The notes below the pieces were generated by a model. The model saw only the letters and a list, made by a program, of their open reading frames with translations. It was not told the DNA's origin and did not search any database. This document shows positions 7,373-17,026 of a DNA stretch of 64,000 nucleotides, piece after piece. The position numbers were made by a program, and so were the translations under genes. Location of the stretch: NCBI RefSeq assembly GCF_900104965.1, contig NZ_LT629757.1:124001-188000 (forward strand). Direction: 5' to 3'. Each line of letters starts with the position of its first letter. Position 1 is the stretch's first letter. The DNA comes from Nocardioides scoriae. GTDB taxonomy: Bacteria > Actinomycetota > Actinomycetes > Propionibacteriales > Nocardioidaceae.

Positions 7373-7849
7373 ATGGACCCGTACGCCGGCGAACCCGCCC
7401 ACCAGCTGCACGCCCTCGTCAGCCGGCTCGACCGGCGCGCCGACCAGCGCCTGCGCGAGCACGGTGACCTGACCTACCAGCGGTTCCTGGCCCTGCTGAC
7501 CGCGCGCCGGCTGGCCGAGGCGGGGCCGGTGACCCAGCGGGCCCTGGCCGATCGGCTCGGGATGACCGAGGCGGGGGCGAGCCGGCTGGTGGGGTCCCTG
7601 CGCGAGGCGGGGTGGCTCGACGTGCGCCACGAGCCCGGCACCGGCAACCGCCGCAGCCTCGCCCTCACCACGGCCGGGTCCGACCAGGTCGACCACGCGC
7701 TGAAGCTGCTGGAGGGCTCCTTCGCGGCGCTGCTGGACGCGGCGGGCGTGACGACCGAGGAGCTGGTGGGCCCGGTGGGCCGGCTGCTCGCCGTGATGGA
7801 CGATCTGGGGGCTCCCGGACCCGCGACCGCGACGGGAGCGGGGAGGTGA
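7373..7849 (+). CDS. MarR family transcriptional regulator
   Basis: A 158-residue winged-helix regulator. The HTH lies at about residues 50-75 (TQRALADRLGMTEAGASRLVGSL) followed by the wing (RHEPGTGNRRSLALT). MarR proteins usually repress their own gene and a neighbour and release DNA on binding small aromatic ligands. ATG 7373 fits the leaderless promoter at 7338-7366. The stop overlaps the start of the DUF2306-like membrane gene by 4 bases, so the two form one unit and the membrane protein is the probable target. The open frame continues far upstream through prfB, but that part is a shadow. Confidence 0.88.
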   Translation: MDPYAGEPAHQLHALVSRLDRRADQRLREHGDLTYQRFLALLTARRLAEAGPVTQRALADRLGMTEAGASRLVGSLREAGWLDVRHEPGTGNRRSLALTTAGSDQVDHALKLLEGSFAALLDAAGVTTEELVGPVGRLLAVMDDLGAPGPATATGAGR

Positions 7850-8349
7850 GCGGGGTGTTGGTCGCCACCCACGCCTTCGCGGCCTCGGTCGCGGTGGGGC
7901 TCGGCGCGGTCCAGCTCTTCCGCCCCACCAAGGGCGACCGGGTGCACCGCGTCGCGGGCCGGGTGTGGGTGCTGCTCATGCTCCACGTGGCCGTGACGTC
8001 GTTCTGGATCCGCGACCTGCGGCCCGGCCAGCTCAGCTGGCTGCACGTGCTCTCGGTGGTCACCCTGGTGACCGTCACGCTCGGCCTCACCAGCGCCTGG
8101 CGAGGCCGCATCGAGGCGCACCGCCGGCAGATGCGCGGGAGCTGGCTCGGGCTGGTCGGGGCCGGCATCGGCGCCAGCGCGGTGCCCGACCGGTTGCTGC
8201 CGCAGCTCGTGGTCACCCGGCCGCTCGGCGCGCTGGCCGCGCTGCTGGCGGTCGTGGTCGGCACGGTGCTGGTGCTGCTGCTCGCCCGGGTGCTGCCCGA
8301 GCCCCGCCCCGGCCGACGCCGCCCGGCGCCCCGCTCGTCGGGCGCCTAG
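7846..8349 (+). CDS. DUF2306-like membrane protein
   Basis: A 167-residue integral membrane protein with about four hydrophobic helices (residues 5-20, 38-55, 63-82 and 118-150). The pattern HAFAASVAVGLGAVQLF, HRVAGRVWVLLMLHVA and HRRQMRGSWLGLVGAG, with conserved histidines and arginine near helix ends, is typical of DUF2306 and the related cytochrome b561-like four-helix proteins. Its function is unknown. The GTG start overlaps the marR stop (GTGA). The gene ends convergently, sharing 4 bases with the next gene on the other strand. Confidence 0.75.
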   Translation: MSGVLVATHAFAASVAVGLGAVQLFRPTKGDRVHRVAGRVWVLLMLHVAVTSFWIRDLRPGQLSWLHVLSVVTLVTVTLGLTSAWRGRIEAHRRQMRGSWLGLVGAGIGASAVPDRLLPQLVVTRPLGALAALLAVVVGTVLVLLLARVLPEPRPGRRRPAPRSSGA

Positions 8350-8669
8350 TCCTCCAGCGCCCGCTCGAGCTCGGCCTTGCTCATCGAGGAGCGGCCCTCG
8401 ACGTTCTTCTTCCTGGCCTCGGCGTAGAGCTGCGCCTTGGTGCGGCCGCCCTCCCCGGAGTGCGACCGCAGACCGCCGCGCCGGCCCGAGGAGATGTCCT
8501 CGGTGGACGTCTTGCTGGCCTGCTCGGACTCGCCGGCCCGGGCCCGCTCCTTGTTGACCGTGCGGGCGGCGATCTCCTCGGCGGTGTCCTCGTCCTTGCC
8601 GCGCTCCTCGAGCCCCTCCTTGATGTGCTCGAACTGGCGCTCGCGCTTCCTGCTCCAGGCCTTCGGCAC
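8346..8669 (-). CDS. small Rho-N/SAP-like protein (annotated elsewhere as plasmid stabilisation protein)
   Basis: A 107-residue, highly charged protein starting MPKAWSRKRERQFEHIKEGL and ending with a Rho-termination-factor N-terminal/SAP-like helix pair (RTKAQLYAEARKKNVEGRSSM, SKAELERAL). Proteins of this kind are widespread single-copy genes in actinobacteria, often labelled plasmid stabilisation protein, though there is no plasmid context here. The C-terminal motif suggests nucleic-acid binding. The GTG at 8669 follows GAGAGGAG. Its stop overlaps the convergent DUF2306 gene. Confidence 0.78.
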   Translation of the reverse strand: MPKAWSRKRERQFEHIKEGLEERGKDEDTAEEIAARTVNKERARAGESEQASKTSTEDISSGRRGGLRSHSGEGGRTKAQLYAEARKKNVEGRSSMSKAELERALED

Positions 8670-8742
8670 GGCGGCTCCTCTCGTCGACTGACCAGGCGGT
8701 ACCCCGATCGGCGGTGGAGCAGCACCCGGTCGGCCGCCCGGG

Positions 8743-9327
8743 TCAGCGGCGCAGCCACCACTCGAAGCGGCGGGTCATCCACGGCAGCAGGGCGTAGGTC
8801 ATGATCGGCGTCGCCACCAGCGTGGTGAGGAAGGTGCGGACCACGATCCCGACCTCGACGCCTGTGCCCTTGAGGAGCAGGCCCAGGGTGAGGCTGAGCG
8901 GGAAGAAGGCCAGCCAGATCACGGTCGCCTGCTTCCACCGCGGCGGGGCGGGCGTCGCCGGTCGCAGGTCCTCGACGTCGCGGGAGGTGGGCTCGTCGAA
9001 CCAGCCCTCGATGCCGGTGCGCCGCTCGACCAGCGACTCGCCGACCAGGCCCTGGGCCGAGCCGAGCCACCACGCCCGCTGGGAGGAGGACTCCCAGGCG
9101 TCCAGGGCGTGCTGGTCGGCGAAGCGGTAGAGCATGTGCCACTCGTCCGAGGCGTCGGATGGCCGCACCCAGCCGGTGCCGAGGAAGCCCGGGAACCGCT
9201 CCGCCAGCGACGAGCCGGCGCGCACCCAGGCCACCATCTGCTCGGCGTGGTCGGGGCTGACGTGGCGCACGATGGACACGGTGACGGGTCCGCCGTGCGC
9301 CGGCTCCCGGACGAGCGGCTCGCTCAC
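8743..9327 (-). CDS. antibiotic biosynthesis monooxygenase-like domain with membrane tail
   Basis: A 194-residue protein. Residues about 18-105 form an ABM-type ferredoxin-like domain (TVSIVRHVSPDHAEQMVAW, EWHMLYRFADQHALDAWESS), a fold of small oxygenases and heme-degrading enzymes. The C-terminal part has two membrane helices (VIWLAFFPLSLTLGLLL, IVVRTFLTTLVATPIMTYAL), a known actinobacterial arrangement of unknown function. GTG 9327 overlaps the stop of the upstream oxidoreductase by 4 bases, so the two are coupled and may share a redox role. Confidence 0.8.
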   Translation of the reverse strand: MSEPLVREPAHGGPVTVSIVRHVSPDHAEQMVAWVRAGSSLAERFPGFLGTGWVRPSDASDEWHMLYRFADQHALDAWESSSQRAWWLGSAQGLVGESLVERRTGIEGWFDEPTSRDVEDLRPATPAPPRWKQATVIWLAFFPLSLTLGLLLKGTGVEVGIVVRTFLTTLVATPIMTYALLPWMTRRFEWWLRR

Positions 9328-10376
9328 AGCGTGGGGTCCTCGCTGACCTTGATCAGGAGCTTGCCGAAGTTGCGGCCGCTGAGCAGCCCGCGGAACGCCT
9401 CGGGAGCGTTCTCCAGGCCCTCGACGACGTCCTCGCGGTAGCGGACCTTGCCCTCGGCGACCCACTGCGACATGTCGCGCACGAAGTCGCGGCCGTGGGC
9501 GGCGGTGAACTCGTTCTGGATGAAGCCGCGCACGGTCAGGCTCTTGCGCAGCACCAGGCCCATGAAGCCGGGCAGCCGGTCGGGACCCTCGGGGGCCGAG
9601 GTGCGGTTGTAGTCGGCGACCAGGCCGCACACCGGCACCCGGGCGTAGAGGTTGACGTGCTTGAAGACCTCGCGGGCGACCGGGCCGCCGACGTTCTCGA
9701 AGTAGACGTCGATGCCGTCGGGCACGGCCGCGGCGAGCTCGTCGGCGAAGTCGGGGGAGCGGTGGTCCAGCGCCACGTCGAAGCCGAACTCGTCGAGCAG
9801 CGCCTGCCGCTTGGCCTCGCCGCCGGCGATCCCGACCGAGCGAGCGCCCTGGACCTGGGCGATCTGGCCCACGGCCGAGCCGACCGGCCCGGTCGCGGCG
9901 GCCACGACGACGGTCTCGCCCGGCTGCGGCCTGCCGATCTGCAGCAGCCCGGCGTACGCCGTGAAGCCGGGCATGCCGAGCACGCCGACGGCCGTGGAGA
10001 TCGGGGCCTTCGCGGGGTCGAGGCGGCGCAGGCCGGTGCCGTCGCTGATCGCGTGGCTCTGCCAGCCGGAGTAGGACAGCGCGGCGTCGCCGACGGCCCA
10101 GTCGGGGTGGCGCGACTCCTCCACGACGCAGACCGTGGCGCCCTCGAGGACGTCACCGACCGCGACGGGGGCGGCGTACGACGGGGCGTCGCTCATGCGC
10201 CCGCGCATGTAGGGGTCGAGCGAGAGGTAGACCACGCGCAGCAGCAGCTGGCCGTCGGCCAGCGCCGGGAGCTCGGTGGTCTCGAAGCGGTACGTCGCGT
10301 CGTCCGGCTCGCCCACGGGGCGCTGGGCGAGCCGGACCTGGGTGGAGCGGGCGGGGGCAGGAGGAGTGGTGCTCAT
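9324..10376 (-). CDS. NADP-dependent oxidoreductase, CurA/prostaglandin reductase type
   Basis: A 350-residue zinc-independent medium-chain reductase. The N-terminal catalytic domain holds LSLDPYMRGRMSD, the signature of the CurA/leukotriene B4 dehydrogenase group; the Rossmann part has AAATGPVGSAVGQIAQ (residues about 150-166), and the C-terminal GRNFGKLLIKV is also typical. These enzymes reduce the double bond of alpha,beta-unsaturated ketones and aldehydes with NADPH, often in detoxification. It is first in a two-gene operon with the ABM-like gene. ATG 10376 gives a normal family length. Confidence 0.9.
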   Translation of the reverse strand: MSTTPPAPARSTQVRLAQRPVGEPDDATYRFETTELPALADGQLLLRVVYLSLDPYMRGRMSDAPSYAAPVAVGDVLEGATVCVVEESRHPDWAVGDAALSYSGWQSHAISDGTGLRRLDPAKAPISTAVGVLGMPGFTAYAGLLQIGRPQPGETVVVAAATGPVGSAVGQIAQVQGARSVGIAGGEAKRQALLDEFGFDVALDHRSPDFADELAAAVPDGIDVYFENVGGPVAREVFKHVNLYARVPVCGLVADYNRTSAPEGPDRLPGFMGLVLRKSLTVRGFIQNEFTAAHGRDFVRDMSQWVAEGKVRYREDVVEGLENAPEAFRGLLSGRNFGKLLIKVSEDPTL

Positions 10377-10388
10377 GCCCCCAGTTTC

Positions 10389-13226
10389 TCAGCGCGCCCC
10401 GAGCACCGCGCGGCGGGCGTCGACCAGTCCGTAGCCGTCGAGCGCCGTGAAGCCCCGACCGATCCGGTTGGAGACCTGGCCGCGCACCACCTTGCCGTCG
10501 GCGCGCAGCGCCACGAAGCGCATGCCGGGCAGCACCTGGTCCTGGGGGTAGCGCACCGCGCTGCCGAGCAGGTCGGCGCCGTTGCCCTCGTCGGCCCCGC
10601 CGTAGCCCGAGACCGCGAGGTCGCGGTCGACGCCGAACTGGAGCTGCTGACCGCGCTTGAGCCGGTCCTGGAAGGTCAGCGTCATCCGGCGGTACTGGCC
10701 CCGCACCGCCTGGCCGGCACCGCTCCCGGCGTACGACGCCTTCACCGTGCGCGCCCGCAGCCCGCCCGAGGTGCTGCCGACCCGGAAGGCGTAGCCGTCG
10801 TCGCGGAAGGAGGGCGTGCCGTCGAAGTGGCGGCGGTCGAAGACCAGCCCGGCGGAGCCGCTGCGGCTGCCGAGGGCGGTCGGGGCGGCGGTGCCGCCGA
10901 GCAGCGTGATCCGGCGCAGCGGGACCTTGCCGGTGTAGCGCAGCGTGAAGAAGCGGTCGCTGACCATCGAGCGCGGCGCCGAGGTGCCGTTCTCGAAGCC
11001 GGCGCCGCCACGGGCCGACAGCGTGATCCCGCCGGCGCTGCCGCTGGAGGCGAAGGGGTCCAGGTCGTGGCGGAAGCCCGAGTCCTGGAGCCGGTTGCGC
11101 AGCGCGGCGGGCGACAGCGAGCGTCCGCCGCCGGCCTGCTGCAGCGCCAGCGCCGCGATGCCCGAGGCCTGCGGCGCGGCGGCGCTGGTGCCGAAGAAGT
11201 TGGGCTGCCGGTCGGCGTCGAGCACGCTGTCGCTGCCGAAGAAGGTGGTGTTGCCGCCGTCGGCGGACGCGATCTGCGGCACCCGCCGGATCTCCACCGC
11301 CGGCAGCCGCTCACCGGCCGAGTCGAAGAAGACCGGGAGGTCGCCGCCGGGCGAGGTGAAGAACTCCGGTCCGACGGGGGCGAACGGCGAGACGGCGGCG
11401 ACGGCCGTGGCGCCCTTGGCCAGGGTGTGGCCGGCCATGGCGGGCGAGAGCGGGTCGACGTACTCGGAGAGGGCGGCGTCGTCGTAGACGACGTTGCGCA
11501 GCCGGGTGGCGCCCACCGGGCCCGTGCCGGCGCGGGCGATCACGAGCTGCACCCGGCCGGGGCCGTCGATGCCGGCGAGCTCCTGCGGGCGGCCGCTGAG
11601 CAGGTTGTCGTCGGCGATCGGGAACAGGTAGTTGCCGCGGGAGTCGAAGACCAGGACGTTGAAGTCGGTCGAGACCGTCGAGGGCGCGAGCACCGGGAGC
11701 ACCTGGAGGGTGAAGTCGCCGGTGTCGCCGTTGAAGCCCGAGACGGCGATCGTGTAGTCGCCGGCCTGCTTGACGGTGGTGGCCAGCTGCTCGGGGGAGG
11801 AGCCGGTGTCGATCTCGTTGGTGGTGCCGTCGGGTGCGGTCACGGTCAGGACCAGGTCGGTGCTCCCGCTGGGGATGCCGTCGACGCGGAACAGCAGCGG
11901 CTTGCCGACCTGGTCGGAGGTGGCCGTGAAGGTGTACGTCGGGCTCGGCGTGGCCACGGTGACCTCGCCGGTCTGCGAGAACAGCGGCGAGCCGAGGGTG
12001 GCGCCGTCGAGGTCGACCGGGTCGTCCCACTGCAGGTTGAGCAGGCCGCCGCCGTCACCGAGGGTGAGGGTCTGGGCGATGTCGGTGCCGCTGCCCGGGT
12101 CCATGTCCTGGAGGCCGCCGGAGTAGAGGGTGGGGTCGACGTCGCCGAGCTTGATGTTGGTGCCGCGGACGGCCGTGCGGGCGGGCAGCAGCCGGACCGG
12201 GGAGTTCCAGGCCTGCTCTACACCGTCGTTGCCGGCCGCGGTGAAGTAGTGGACGCCGTCGGCCGCGACGTCGTCGATGGCGTCGGAGAGGGCCGAGTCG
12301 GAGAAGAACGGCTCGTCGAGGTAGCCGATGTCGTCGACCACCACGTCGGCCCGGCACGGGCCGGACGGGTCGGCGAGGCGGCGGATGTTGGCCGCGAAGC
12401 CGAGCTGGCCGTCCAGGGCGGTGGCGAAGCAGAGCTTGGCGCCGGGCGCGACGTCGTGGGCGACCTGGAGCATGCCGCGGCCCTCGTCGGTGTTGGAGTC
12501 CGAGACCGGCGGGTCGTCCACGACCACGACGGGCTGGGGGTTGCGCGGGTTGCCGGTGCCGGGCAGGTCGCCGGTGGCGACGTCCTGGGCGGCGTGGACG
12601 AGCAGGGGAGACCCGTCGAGGGCGGTGGTCGCCGCGTCGTAGGAGTCCGAGAGCGCGCCGATGGTGATGCCGGTGCCGTCCACCCCCGTGCCCTGGACGG
12701 TGTCGACGCCCTGGAGCGGGACGCCCTGGGCGGTGGCCTGGCCGACCGAGGTCCAGGCCCGGGGGGCCAGCACCATCGTGCCGGTCTGCGCGAGGGCCGC
12801 GACCTGCTGCGCCCGCTGCTCGGGCACGAACCCCTGGAGCGTGCCGCTCGTCGGGTCGACGTACTCCGTGACGAAGCCGAGGCGCTCCGCGTTGCGCCGG
12901 AAGACGCCGCGGTCGGCGTCGGCCTGCGGGGTGAGGTAGACCCGCACCCGGCCCTGCGCGTCGCGCACGACCAGCCGCTCGTCGTCCAGGCGGGGGCCGC
13001 TCGGGGTAGCGCCGCGGCGACGGGAGCCGTCGCCGGCGAGCACCCGGCCCAGGCCGTTGCCCAGCGCGGCGTCGGCCGTGCCCGAGGCGCCGGCACCCGG
13101 GTCGGAGACGGTGCGGGCCAGCGTGGCCGGCGTGACGGCGGCCGTCGAGATCGACGGCGCGAGCGTGAGGGAGGTCGCGGCGAGCGTCAGCCCGAGCACT
13201 CCGACGGTCCAGCGAGGTGAGCGCAT
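10389..13226 (-). CDS. secreted S8/S53-like serine peptidase with Asp/Glu/Ser signature
   Basis: A 945-residue exported protein. A signal peptide occupies residues 1-29 ([20 protein letters not shown], then ISTAA). The catalytic region shows ALSDSYD (Asp194), [16 protein letters not shown] (Glu248 where subtilases have HGT), FTAAGND (Asn333 oxyanion region) and [13 protein letters not shown] (Ser681). A Glu in place of His recalls sedolisins and the S53-like subgroup of subtilase-fold proteins. A large insert of about 340 residues between Asn333 and Ser681 contains a pre-peptidase-like beta domain ([20 protein letters not shown]). The C-terminal 250 residues are beta-rich. Whether it is proteolytically active is open. 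Confidence 0.82.
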   Translation of the reverse strand: MRSPRWTVGVLGLTLAATSLTLAPSISTAAVTPATLARTVSDPGAGASGTADAALGNGLGRVLAGDGSRRRGATPSGPRLDDERLVVRDAQGRVRVYLTPQADADRGVFRRNAERLGFVTEYVDPTSGTLQGFVPEQRAQQVAALAQTGTMVLAPRAWTSVGQATAQGVPLQGVDTVQGTGVDGTGITIGALSDSYDAATTALDGSPLLVHAAQDVATGDLPGTGNPRNPQPVVVVDDPPVSDSNTDEGRGMLQVAHDVAPGAKLCFATALDGQLGFAANIRRLADPSGPCRADVVVDDIGYLDEPFFSDSALSDAIDDVAADGVHYFTAAGNDGVEQAWNSPVRLLPARTAVRGTNIKLGDVDPTLYSGGLQDMDPGSGTDIAQTLTLGDGGGLLNLQWDDPVDLDGATLGSPLFSQTGEVTVATPSPTYTFTATSDQVGKPLLFRVDGIPSGSTDLVLTVTAPDGTTNEIDTGSSPEQLATTVKQAGDYTIAVSGFNGDTGDFTLQVLPVLAPSTVSTDFNVLVFDSRGNYLFPIADDNLLSGRPQELAGIDGPGRVQLVIARAGTGPVGATRLRNVVYDDAALSEYVDPLSPAMAGHTLAKGATAVAAVSPFAPVGPEFFTSPGGDLPVFFDSAGERLPAVEIRRVPQIASADGGNTTFFGSDSVLDADRQPNFFGTSAAAPQASGIAALALQQAGGGRSLSPAALRNRLQDSGFRHDLDPFASSGSAGGITLSARGGAGFENGTSAPRSMVSDRFFTLRYTGKVPLRRITLLGGTAAPTALGSRSGSAGLVFDRRHFDGTPSFRDDGYAFRVGSTSGGLRARTVKASYAGSGAGQAVRGQYRRMTLTFQDRLKRGQQLQFGVDRDLAVSGYGGADEGNGADLLGSAVRYPQDQVLPGMRFVALRADGKVVRGQVSNRIGRGFTALDGYGLVDARRAVLGAR

Positions 13227-13269
13227 GCCCGAGCACCTTCCAGGAAGCGGTGCCCGAGGTGCGGACTGC

Positions 13270-13938
13270 TCATCGGGCCTCTGCCAGGCTAGAGGCCACG
13301 CGCACGCACCACTGCTCGGCACGCCGCCTGGTGGACGCCTGCTGCCCCGCGGCCCCGACGTCGCGCGGGCCAGCGACCTCGCAGGTGAGCCAGGTCTGGT
13401 CGAACAGCCCGGCGTAGCGGACCCGCTGCCGGTCCTGGGTCGCGTCGCAGCTCTGGCGGAAGGCGGCCCGGCCGAACGGCGCGTCGACCACGCGGCACCC
13501 GGTGCGCTCCGCCGCCTCGGCGCGCACCCGGCGGGCCAGGGCGGCGTCGGCCGGCCGGGCGAACAGCCATGCGCGGGCCGCGGTGCCGCCAGCGCTCCAG
13601 CTGCAGCCCAGCTCCTGGACCCGGTCGCGACCGATGTCGGCCAGGGCCAGCTGGTCGCCGTTGCCGTACGCCGCGCTCCGCGGCCGCTCGTCGGCGCCCG
13701 AGGCGTTGCCGAGCGCGTCGGCCACCGCGTCGTCGGGCACCAGCGAGCAGAAGTCGATGCGGGGCAGCTCGAGGGCGTTGGTCTCCAGGCGCGACATCGG
13801 CGTGGGGGAGGGGGTCGCGGTGGCCACCGGCCCCCCGGAGGAGGAGCAGCCGCCCAGCAGCAGCCCCGCCAGCACCGCGCCCAGCGGGACCCGCAGCGCC
13901 CGGACCCCGACACGGCGACGGGCCGAGGATGCGCACAT
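13270..13938 (-). CDS. lipoprotein, DUF3558-like
   Basis: A 222-residue lipoprotein: a basic N-terminus, hydrophobic core [10 protein letters not shown] and lipobox LLGGC (Cys at about residue 31), then a Ser/Thr/Pro linker and a domain with five or six cysteines ([43 protein letters not shown]). The phrase CSLV near the start of the domain is typical of the DUF3558 family of actinobacterial lipoproteins, of unknown function. The start at 13938 has a leaderless-type -10 (TACGGT) 7 nt upstream. It lies divergently from ftsE. Confidence 0.75.
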   Translation of the reverse strand: MCASSARRRVGVRALRVPLGAVLAGLLLGGCSSSGGPVATATPSPTPMSRLETNALELPRIDFCSLVPDDAVADALGNASGADERPRSAAYGNGDQLALADIGRDRVQELGCSWSAGGTAARAWLFARPADAALARRVRAEAAERTGCRVVDAPFGRAAFRQSCDATQDRQRVRYAGLFDQTWLTCEVAGPRDVGAAGQQASTRRRAEQWCVRVASSLAEAR

Positions 13939-13945
13939 GCGGGCA

Positions 13946-13951
13946 ACCGTA
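13946..13951 (-). promoter_or_regulatory. probable -10 of the lipoprotein gene
   Basis: On the minus strand TACGGT lies 7 nt before the ATG at 13938, so the message is likely leaderless. For the opposite strand, TAGCGT at 13964-13969 may serve ftsE with a leader of about 60 nt. Confidence 0.35.
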
Positions 13952-14034
13952 GGGCCCAGCGCTTAGCGTTGCCAGCGGTCCGGACGCAACCCCTGCGTGC
14001 CCCCGACATCCCCGACACCGGCCCACCCACCGCC

Positions 14035-14724
14035 GTGATCAGATTCGAGAACGTCACCGCGACCTACCCCGGTCACACCGCCAAGGCCCTCGACGACGTC
14101 ACCGCGATCATCGACGAGGGCGAGTTCGTCTTCCTCGTCGGCGAGTCCGGCTCGGGCAAGTCCACCTTCCTGCGGCTGGTGCTGCGCGAGATCCGGGCCT
14201 CCAGCGGCCAGGTCTTCGTCGACGGCCGCGAGCTGGGCCGGATGCGGAGCTGGCGGGTGCCGCAGCTGCGCCGCCAGGTCGGCACCGTCTTCCAGGACTT
14301 CCGGCTGCTGCCCAACAAGACCGTGGCCCAGAACGTCGCCTTCGCGCTCCAGGTCATCGGCAAGCCCAAGGCCCAGATCAACCGGCTGGTGCCCGAGACC
14401 CTGGAGCTCGTGGGCCTGGAGGGCAAGGGCCGCCGGATGCCCGACGAGCTCTCGGGCGGCGAGCAGCAGCGCGTCGCCATCGCCCGGGCCTTCGTCAACC
14501 GGCCCAAGATCCTCATCGCCGACGAGCCGACCGGCAACCTCGACCCGGCCACCAGCGCCGGGATCATGAAGCTGCTCGACCGGATCAACCGCACCGGCAC
14601 CACCGTGCTGATGGCCAGCCACGACGTCGAGATCGTCGACCAGATGCGCAAGCGGGTCATCGAGCTCGAGCACGGCTCGGTCGTGCGCGACCAGCTGCGC
14701 GGCGTCTACGGCCACACCTACTAG
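14035..14724 (+). CDS. ftsE: cell division ATP-binding protein FtsE
   Basis: A 229-residue ABC ATPase that works with FtsX to control peptidoglycan hydrolases at the division site. Walker A is GESGSGKST (about residues 38-46), the Q-loop VFQDFRLL, the signature LSGGEQQR and Walker [13 protein letters not shown], followed by the H-loop SHD. The N-terminal [15 protein letters not shown] is typical of actinobacterial FtsE. GTG 14035 matches the family start; the open frame extends upstream without coding character. ftsX follows 13 bases later, and the M23 peptidase after it completes the usual set. Confidence 0.97.
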   Translation: MIRFENVTATYPGHTAKALDDVTAIIDEGEFVFLVGESGSGKSTFLRLVLREIRASSGQVFVDGRELGRMRSWRVPQLRRQVGTVFQDFRLLPNKTVAQNVAFALQVIGKPKAQINRLVPETLELVGLEGKGRRMPDELSGGEQQRVAIARAFVNRPKILIADEPTGNLDPATSAGIMKLLDRINRTGTTVLMASHDVEIVDQMRKRVIELEHGSVVRDQLRGVYGHTY

Positions 14725-14737
14725 GAGCCGATCTCCC

Positions 14738-15658
14738 GTGCACCTCCGCTACGTCTTCTCCGAGACCCGCACCGGCCTGCGTCGCAACGTGTCGATGTCG
14801 GTCGCGCTGGTCGTGACCATCTTCGTCTCGCTCACCCTGGTCGGCATGGGCCTGCTGCTCAACGCCCAGGCCGACAAGGCCGAGCGGTTCTGGGGCTCCA
14901 AGCTCCAGATCACCGTCTTCATGTGCAACCAGAACAGCCAGGTGCCGACCTGCGCCGACGGCGAGGTCACCGCCGCCCAGAAGGCCGCCATCGAGCAGGT
15001 CGTCGAGACCAGCCCCGAGGTCGAGTCGCACTACTTCCAGAGCAAGGAGCAGGCGTTCGCGACCTGGAAGCGGGTCTACCTCGACAAGGACGCCGCCGAG
15101 CAGGAGATCTACTCCACGGTCACCGCCAAGGACATGCAGGAGTCCTTCTGGGTGCAGCTCAAGGACCCCAACCAGTTCGAGGGCATCGAGTCGGCGCTGG
15201 CCGACCAGCAGGGCGTGGCCGCCGTGCGCGACCTGCGGCAGGTGCTCAAGCCGATCTACTTCTGGATCGAGGTCATGAAGTGGGGGGCGATCGCGGTCGC
15301 GGCGTTCCTGCTCCTCGCCGCGATCATGCAGGTCGGCAACACCATCCGGATGGCGGCGTACGCCCGGCGCAAGGAGATCGGCATCATGCGCCTGGTGGGG
15401 GCCTCGCGGCTCTACATCTCGCTGCCGTTCCTCATCGAGATCCTGGTCTCGGCGCTCGTCGGCGTCGGCCTGGCCGCCGGCACGCTGCTGGTGTTCATGC
15501 AGGTCGTGATCTACGGGATGCTGCGCCCGACCTCCACGATCGTGGAGTGGGTGGACTGGCAGGACTCCCTGGTCGCCATCGGCGGCGTGGCCGCGCTGGG
15601 CCTGGCGCTGACGCTGCTGCCGACACTCGTGATGACGCGCAAATACCTCAGAGTCTGA
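14738..15658 (+). CDS. ftsX: cell division protein FtsX
   Basis: A 306-residue membrane partner of FtsE. An N-terminal helix (residues about 20-43, SVALVVTIFVSLTLVGMGLL), a large extracellular loop (about 50-170, with a CNQNSQVPTC cysteine pair typical of actinobacterial FtsX) and three further helices toward the C-terminus (AIAVAAFLLLAAIMQVG; LIEILVSALVGVGLAAG; GGVAALGLALTLLP). The extracellular loop binds and activates a coiled-coil peptidoglycan hydrolase, here probably the next gene. The GTG start lies 13 bases after ftsE. Confidence 0.96.
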   Translation: MHLRYVFSETRTGLRRNVSMSVALVVTIFVSLTLVGMGLLLNAQADKAERFWGSKLQITVFMCNQNSQVPTCADGEVTAAQKAAIEQVVETSPEVESHYFQSKEQAFATWKRVYLDKDAAEQEIYSTVTAKDMQESFWVQLKDPNQFEGIESALADQQGVAAVRDLRQVLKPIYFWIEVMKWGAIAVAAFLLLAAIMQVGNTIRMAAYARRKEIGIMRLVGASRLYISLPFLIEILVSALVGVGLAAGTLLVFMQVVIYGMLRPTSTIVEWVDWQDSLVAIGGVAALGLALTLLPTLVMTRKYLRV

Positions 15659-15700
15659 ACCCACCGGGTTACCGTCGTCGGGCCTCTTCCCCCATATCGA

Positions 15701-16966
15701 TTGGCGACCTCGGTGCTTCGCTTCCCCCGGACACCGTCGACGGCAGCGATGACCGTCTCCGCCCTGCTGGCGCTGTCCAGCGTGGTGGTCACGGTGCCCA
15801 TCGCCACCGCCGACGACGACCTGCGCGACAAGCAGCGCGACGCGCGCAGCGACGTCCGCAGTGCCCAGGAGGACCTCCAGGAGTCCAGCAGGGCGCTCGC
15901 GGCCGCGGCCACGCGCCTGCGCGAGGCGCGCGCGAAGCTCTCGGGCGCGCAGCAGCGGCTCGGCGCGGCCCAGGCCGAGCTGGTCGAGGCGCGTCGGCTC
16001 GACCTGCGGATGCAGGCCCGGCTCGAGGCGGCCGAGGCCCGGCTGGCGCGGGCGCAGGCGGCGCTGGAGGTGGCCCGTGAGCGGGTGCGCGGCCAGCGCG
16101 CCGACATCGGGCGGCTCGCGGCCAGCATGTACGTCAACGGCGACCCCTCGATGATGGGGCTCTCGGTGGTGCTCAACTCCCAGGACCCGGCCGAGGCCAC
16201 CAGCCAGCTCAACACCGTGGACTCGCTGATGAGCCGCCAGGACCTCACCCTCGACGAGCTGCGGGCCACCCGGGCCGCGATGGTGGCCGAGGAGGCGGAG
16301 GTCGCCGCCGCCAAGGAGGCGGTCGCCGAGCAGCGCGCCGCCGCCGCGACCAACCTCTCGCGCAGCCAGGAGCTCGAGCGGCAGGCCGCCGCCGCCCGCA
16401 CCGAGGTCGCCTCCCTGGTCGTGGGGCGCCGCGCGGCCGAGGCCCAGGCCGGTCGTGCCCGCGCCGCCGACGCCGGCCAGCTGCGGGCCGCCGAGCAGCA
16501 GGCCGCACGCATCAAGCGCCTCATCCTCGAGCGCGCCGCCCGTCAGCGCGGCGGCGTCACCGGCGCCTCGGGCGGCTTCCTCGCCCGCCCGGTCCCGGGC
16601 TACGTGACCTCGCCCTACGGCTACCGGATCCACCCGATCTACGGCTACTACGGCCTGCACGACGGCACCGACTTCCACGCCCCCTGCGGCACCCCCAACG
16701 TCGCGGTCGCCGCCGGCACCGTGATCTCCACGGCGTGGTCCGACGTCTACGGCAACCGGCTCTACCTCGACGTCGGCCAGGTCAACGGCAAGAACATGAC
16801 GGTCGTCTACAACCACCTCAGCTCCTACGCCGTGGGCGCCGGCCAGCGCGTCGGGCGCGGCCAGGTCGTCGGGTACGCCGGCACGACGGGCTGGTCGACC
16901 GCCTGCCACCTGCACTTCAGCGTGCTGCTCGACGGCAACCCCGTCGACCCGATGCGCTACCTCTGA
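15701..16966 (+). CDS. coiled-coil M23 family peptidase, probable FtsEX-activated hydrolase
   Basis: A 421-residue exported murein hydrolase. A signal-like segment (residues about 15-37, ending IATADDD) is followed by a long Ala/Arg/Glu-rich coiled coil (about 38-275) and a C-terminal M23 LytM domain with the zinc motifs HDGTDFHAPCG and CHLHFSVLLDG. The order ftsE-ftsX-coiled-coil hydrolase matches EnvC in E. coli and RipC in mycobacteria, where FtsX binds the coiled coil. The start is uncertain: TTG 15701 or the in-frame GTG 15713, neither with a clear ribosome site. Either leaves the export signal intact. Confidence 0.9.
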   Translation: MATSVLRFPRTPSTAAMTVSALLALSSVVVTVPIATADDDLRDKQRDARSDVRSAQEDLQESSRALAAAATRLREARAKLSGAQQRLGAAQAELVEARRLDLRMQARLEAAEARLARAQAALEVARERVRGQRADIGRLAASMYVNGDPSMMGLSVVLNSQDPAEATSQLNTVDSLMSRQDLTLDELRATRAAMVAEEAEVAAAKEAVAEQRAAAATNLSRSQELERQAAAARTEVASLVVGRRAAEAQAGRARAADAGQLRAAEQQAARIKRLILERAARQRGGVTGASGGFLARPVPGYVTSPYGYRIHPIYGYYGLHDGTDFHAPCGTPNVAVAAGTVISTAWSDVYGNRLYLDVGQVNGKNMTVVYNHLSSYAVGAGQRVGRGQVVGYAGTTGWSTACHLHFSVLLDGNPVDPMRYL

Positions 16967-17026
16967 CGCCCGGCCCCGGTCGACCGTGGGGTCGGGTCCG
17001 CTGGCCCGACCTGGGAGGATGGGGGG

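Noticed and set aside
9495-13220. 1241-codon plus-strand frame opposite the reductase and S8/S53-like protease
   Set aside because: Val/Gly/Asp/Arg-rich shadow of well-supported genes on the other strand; no domain recognisable.
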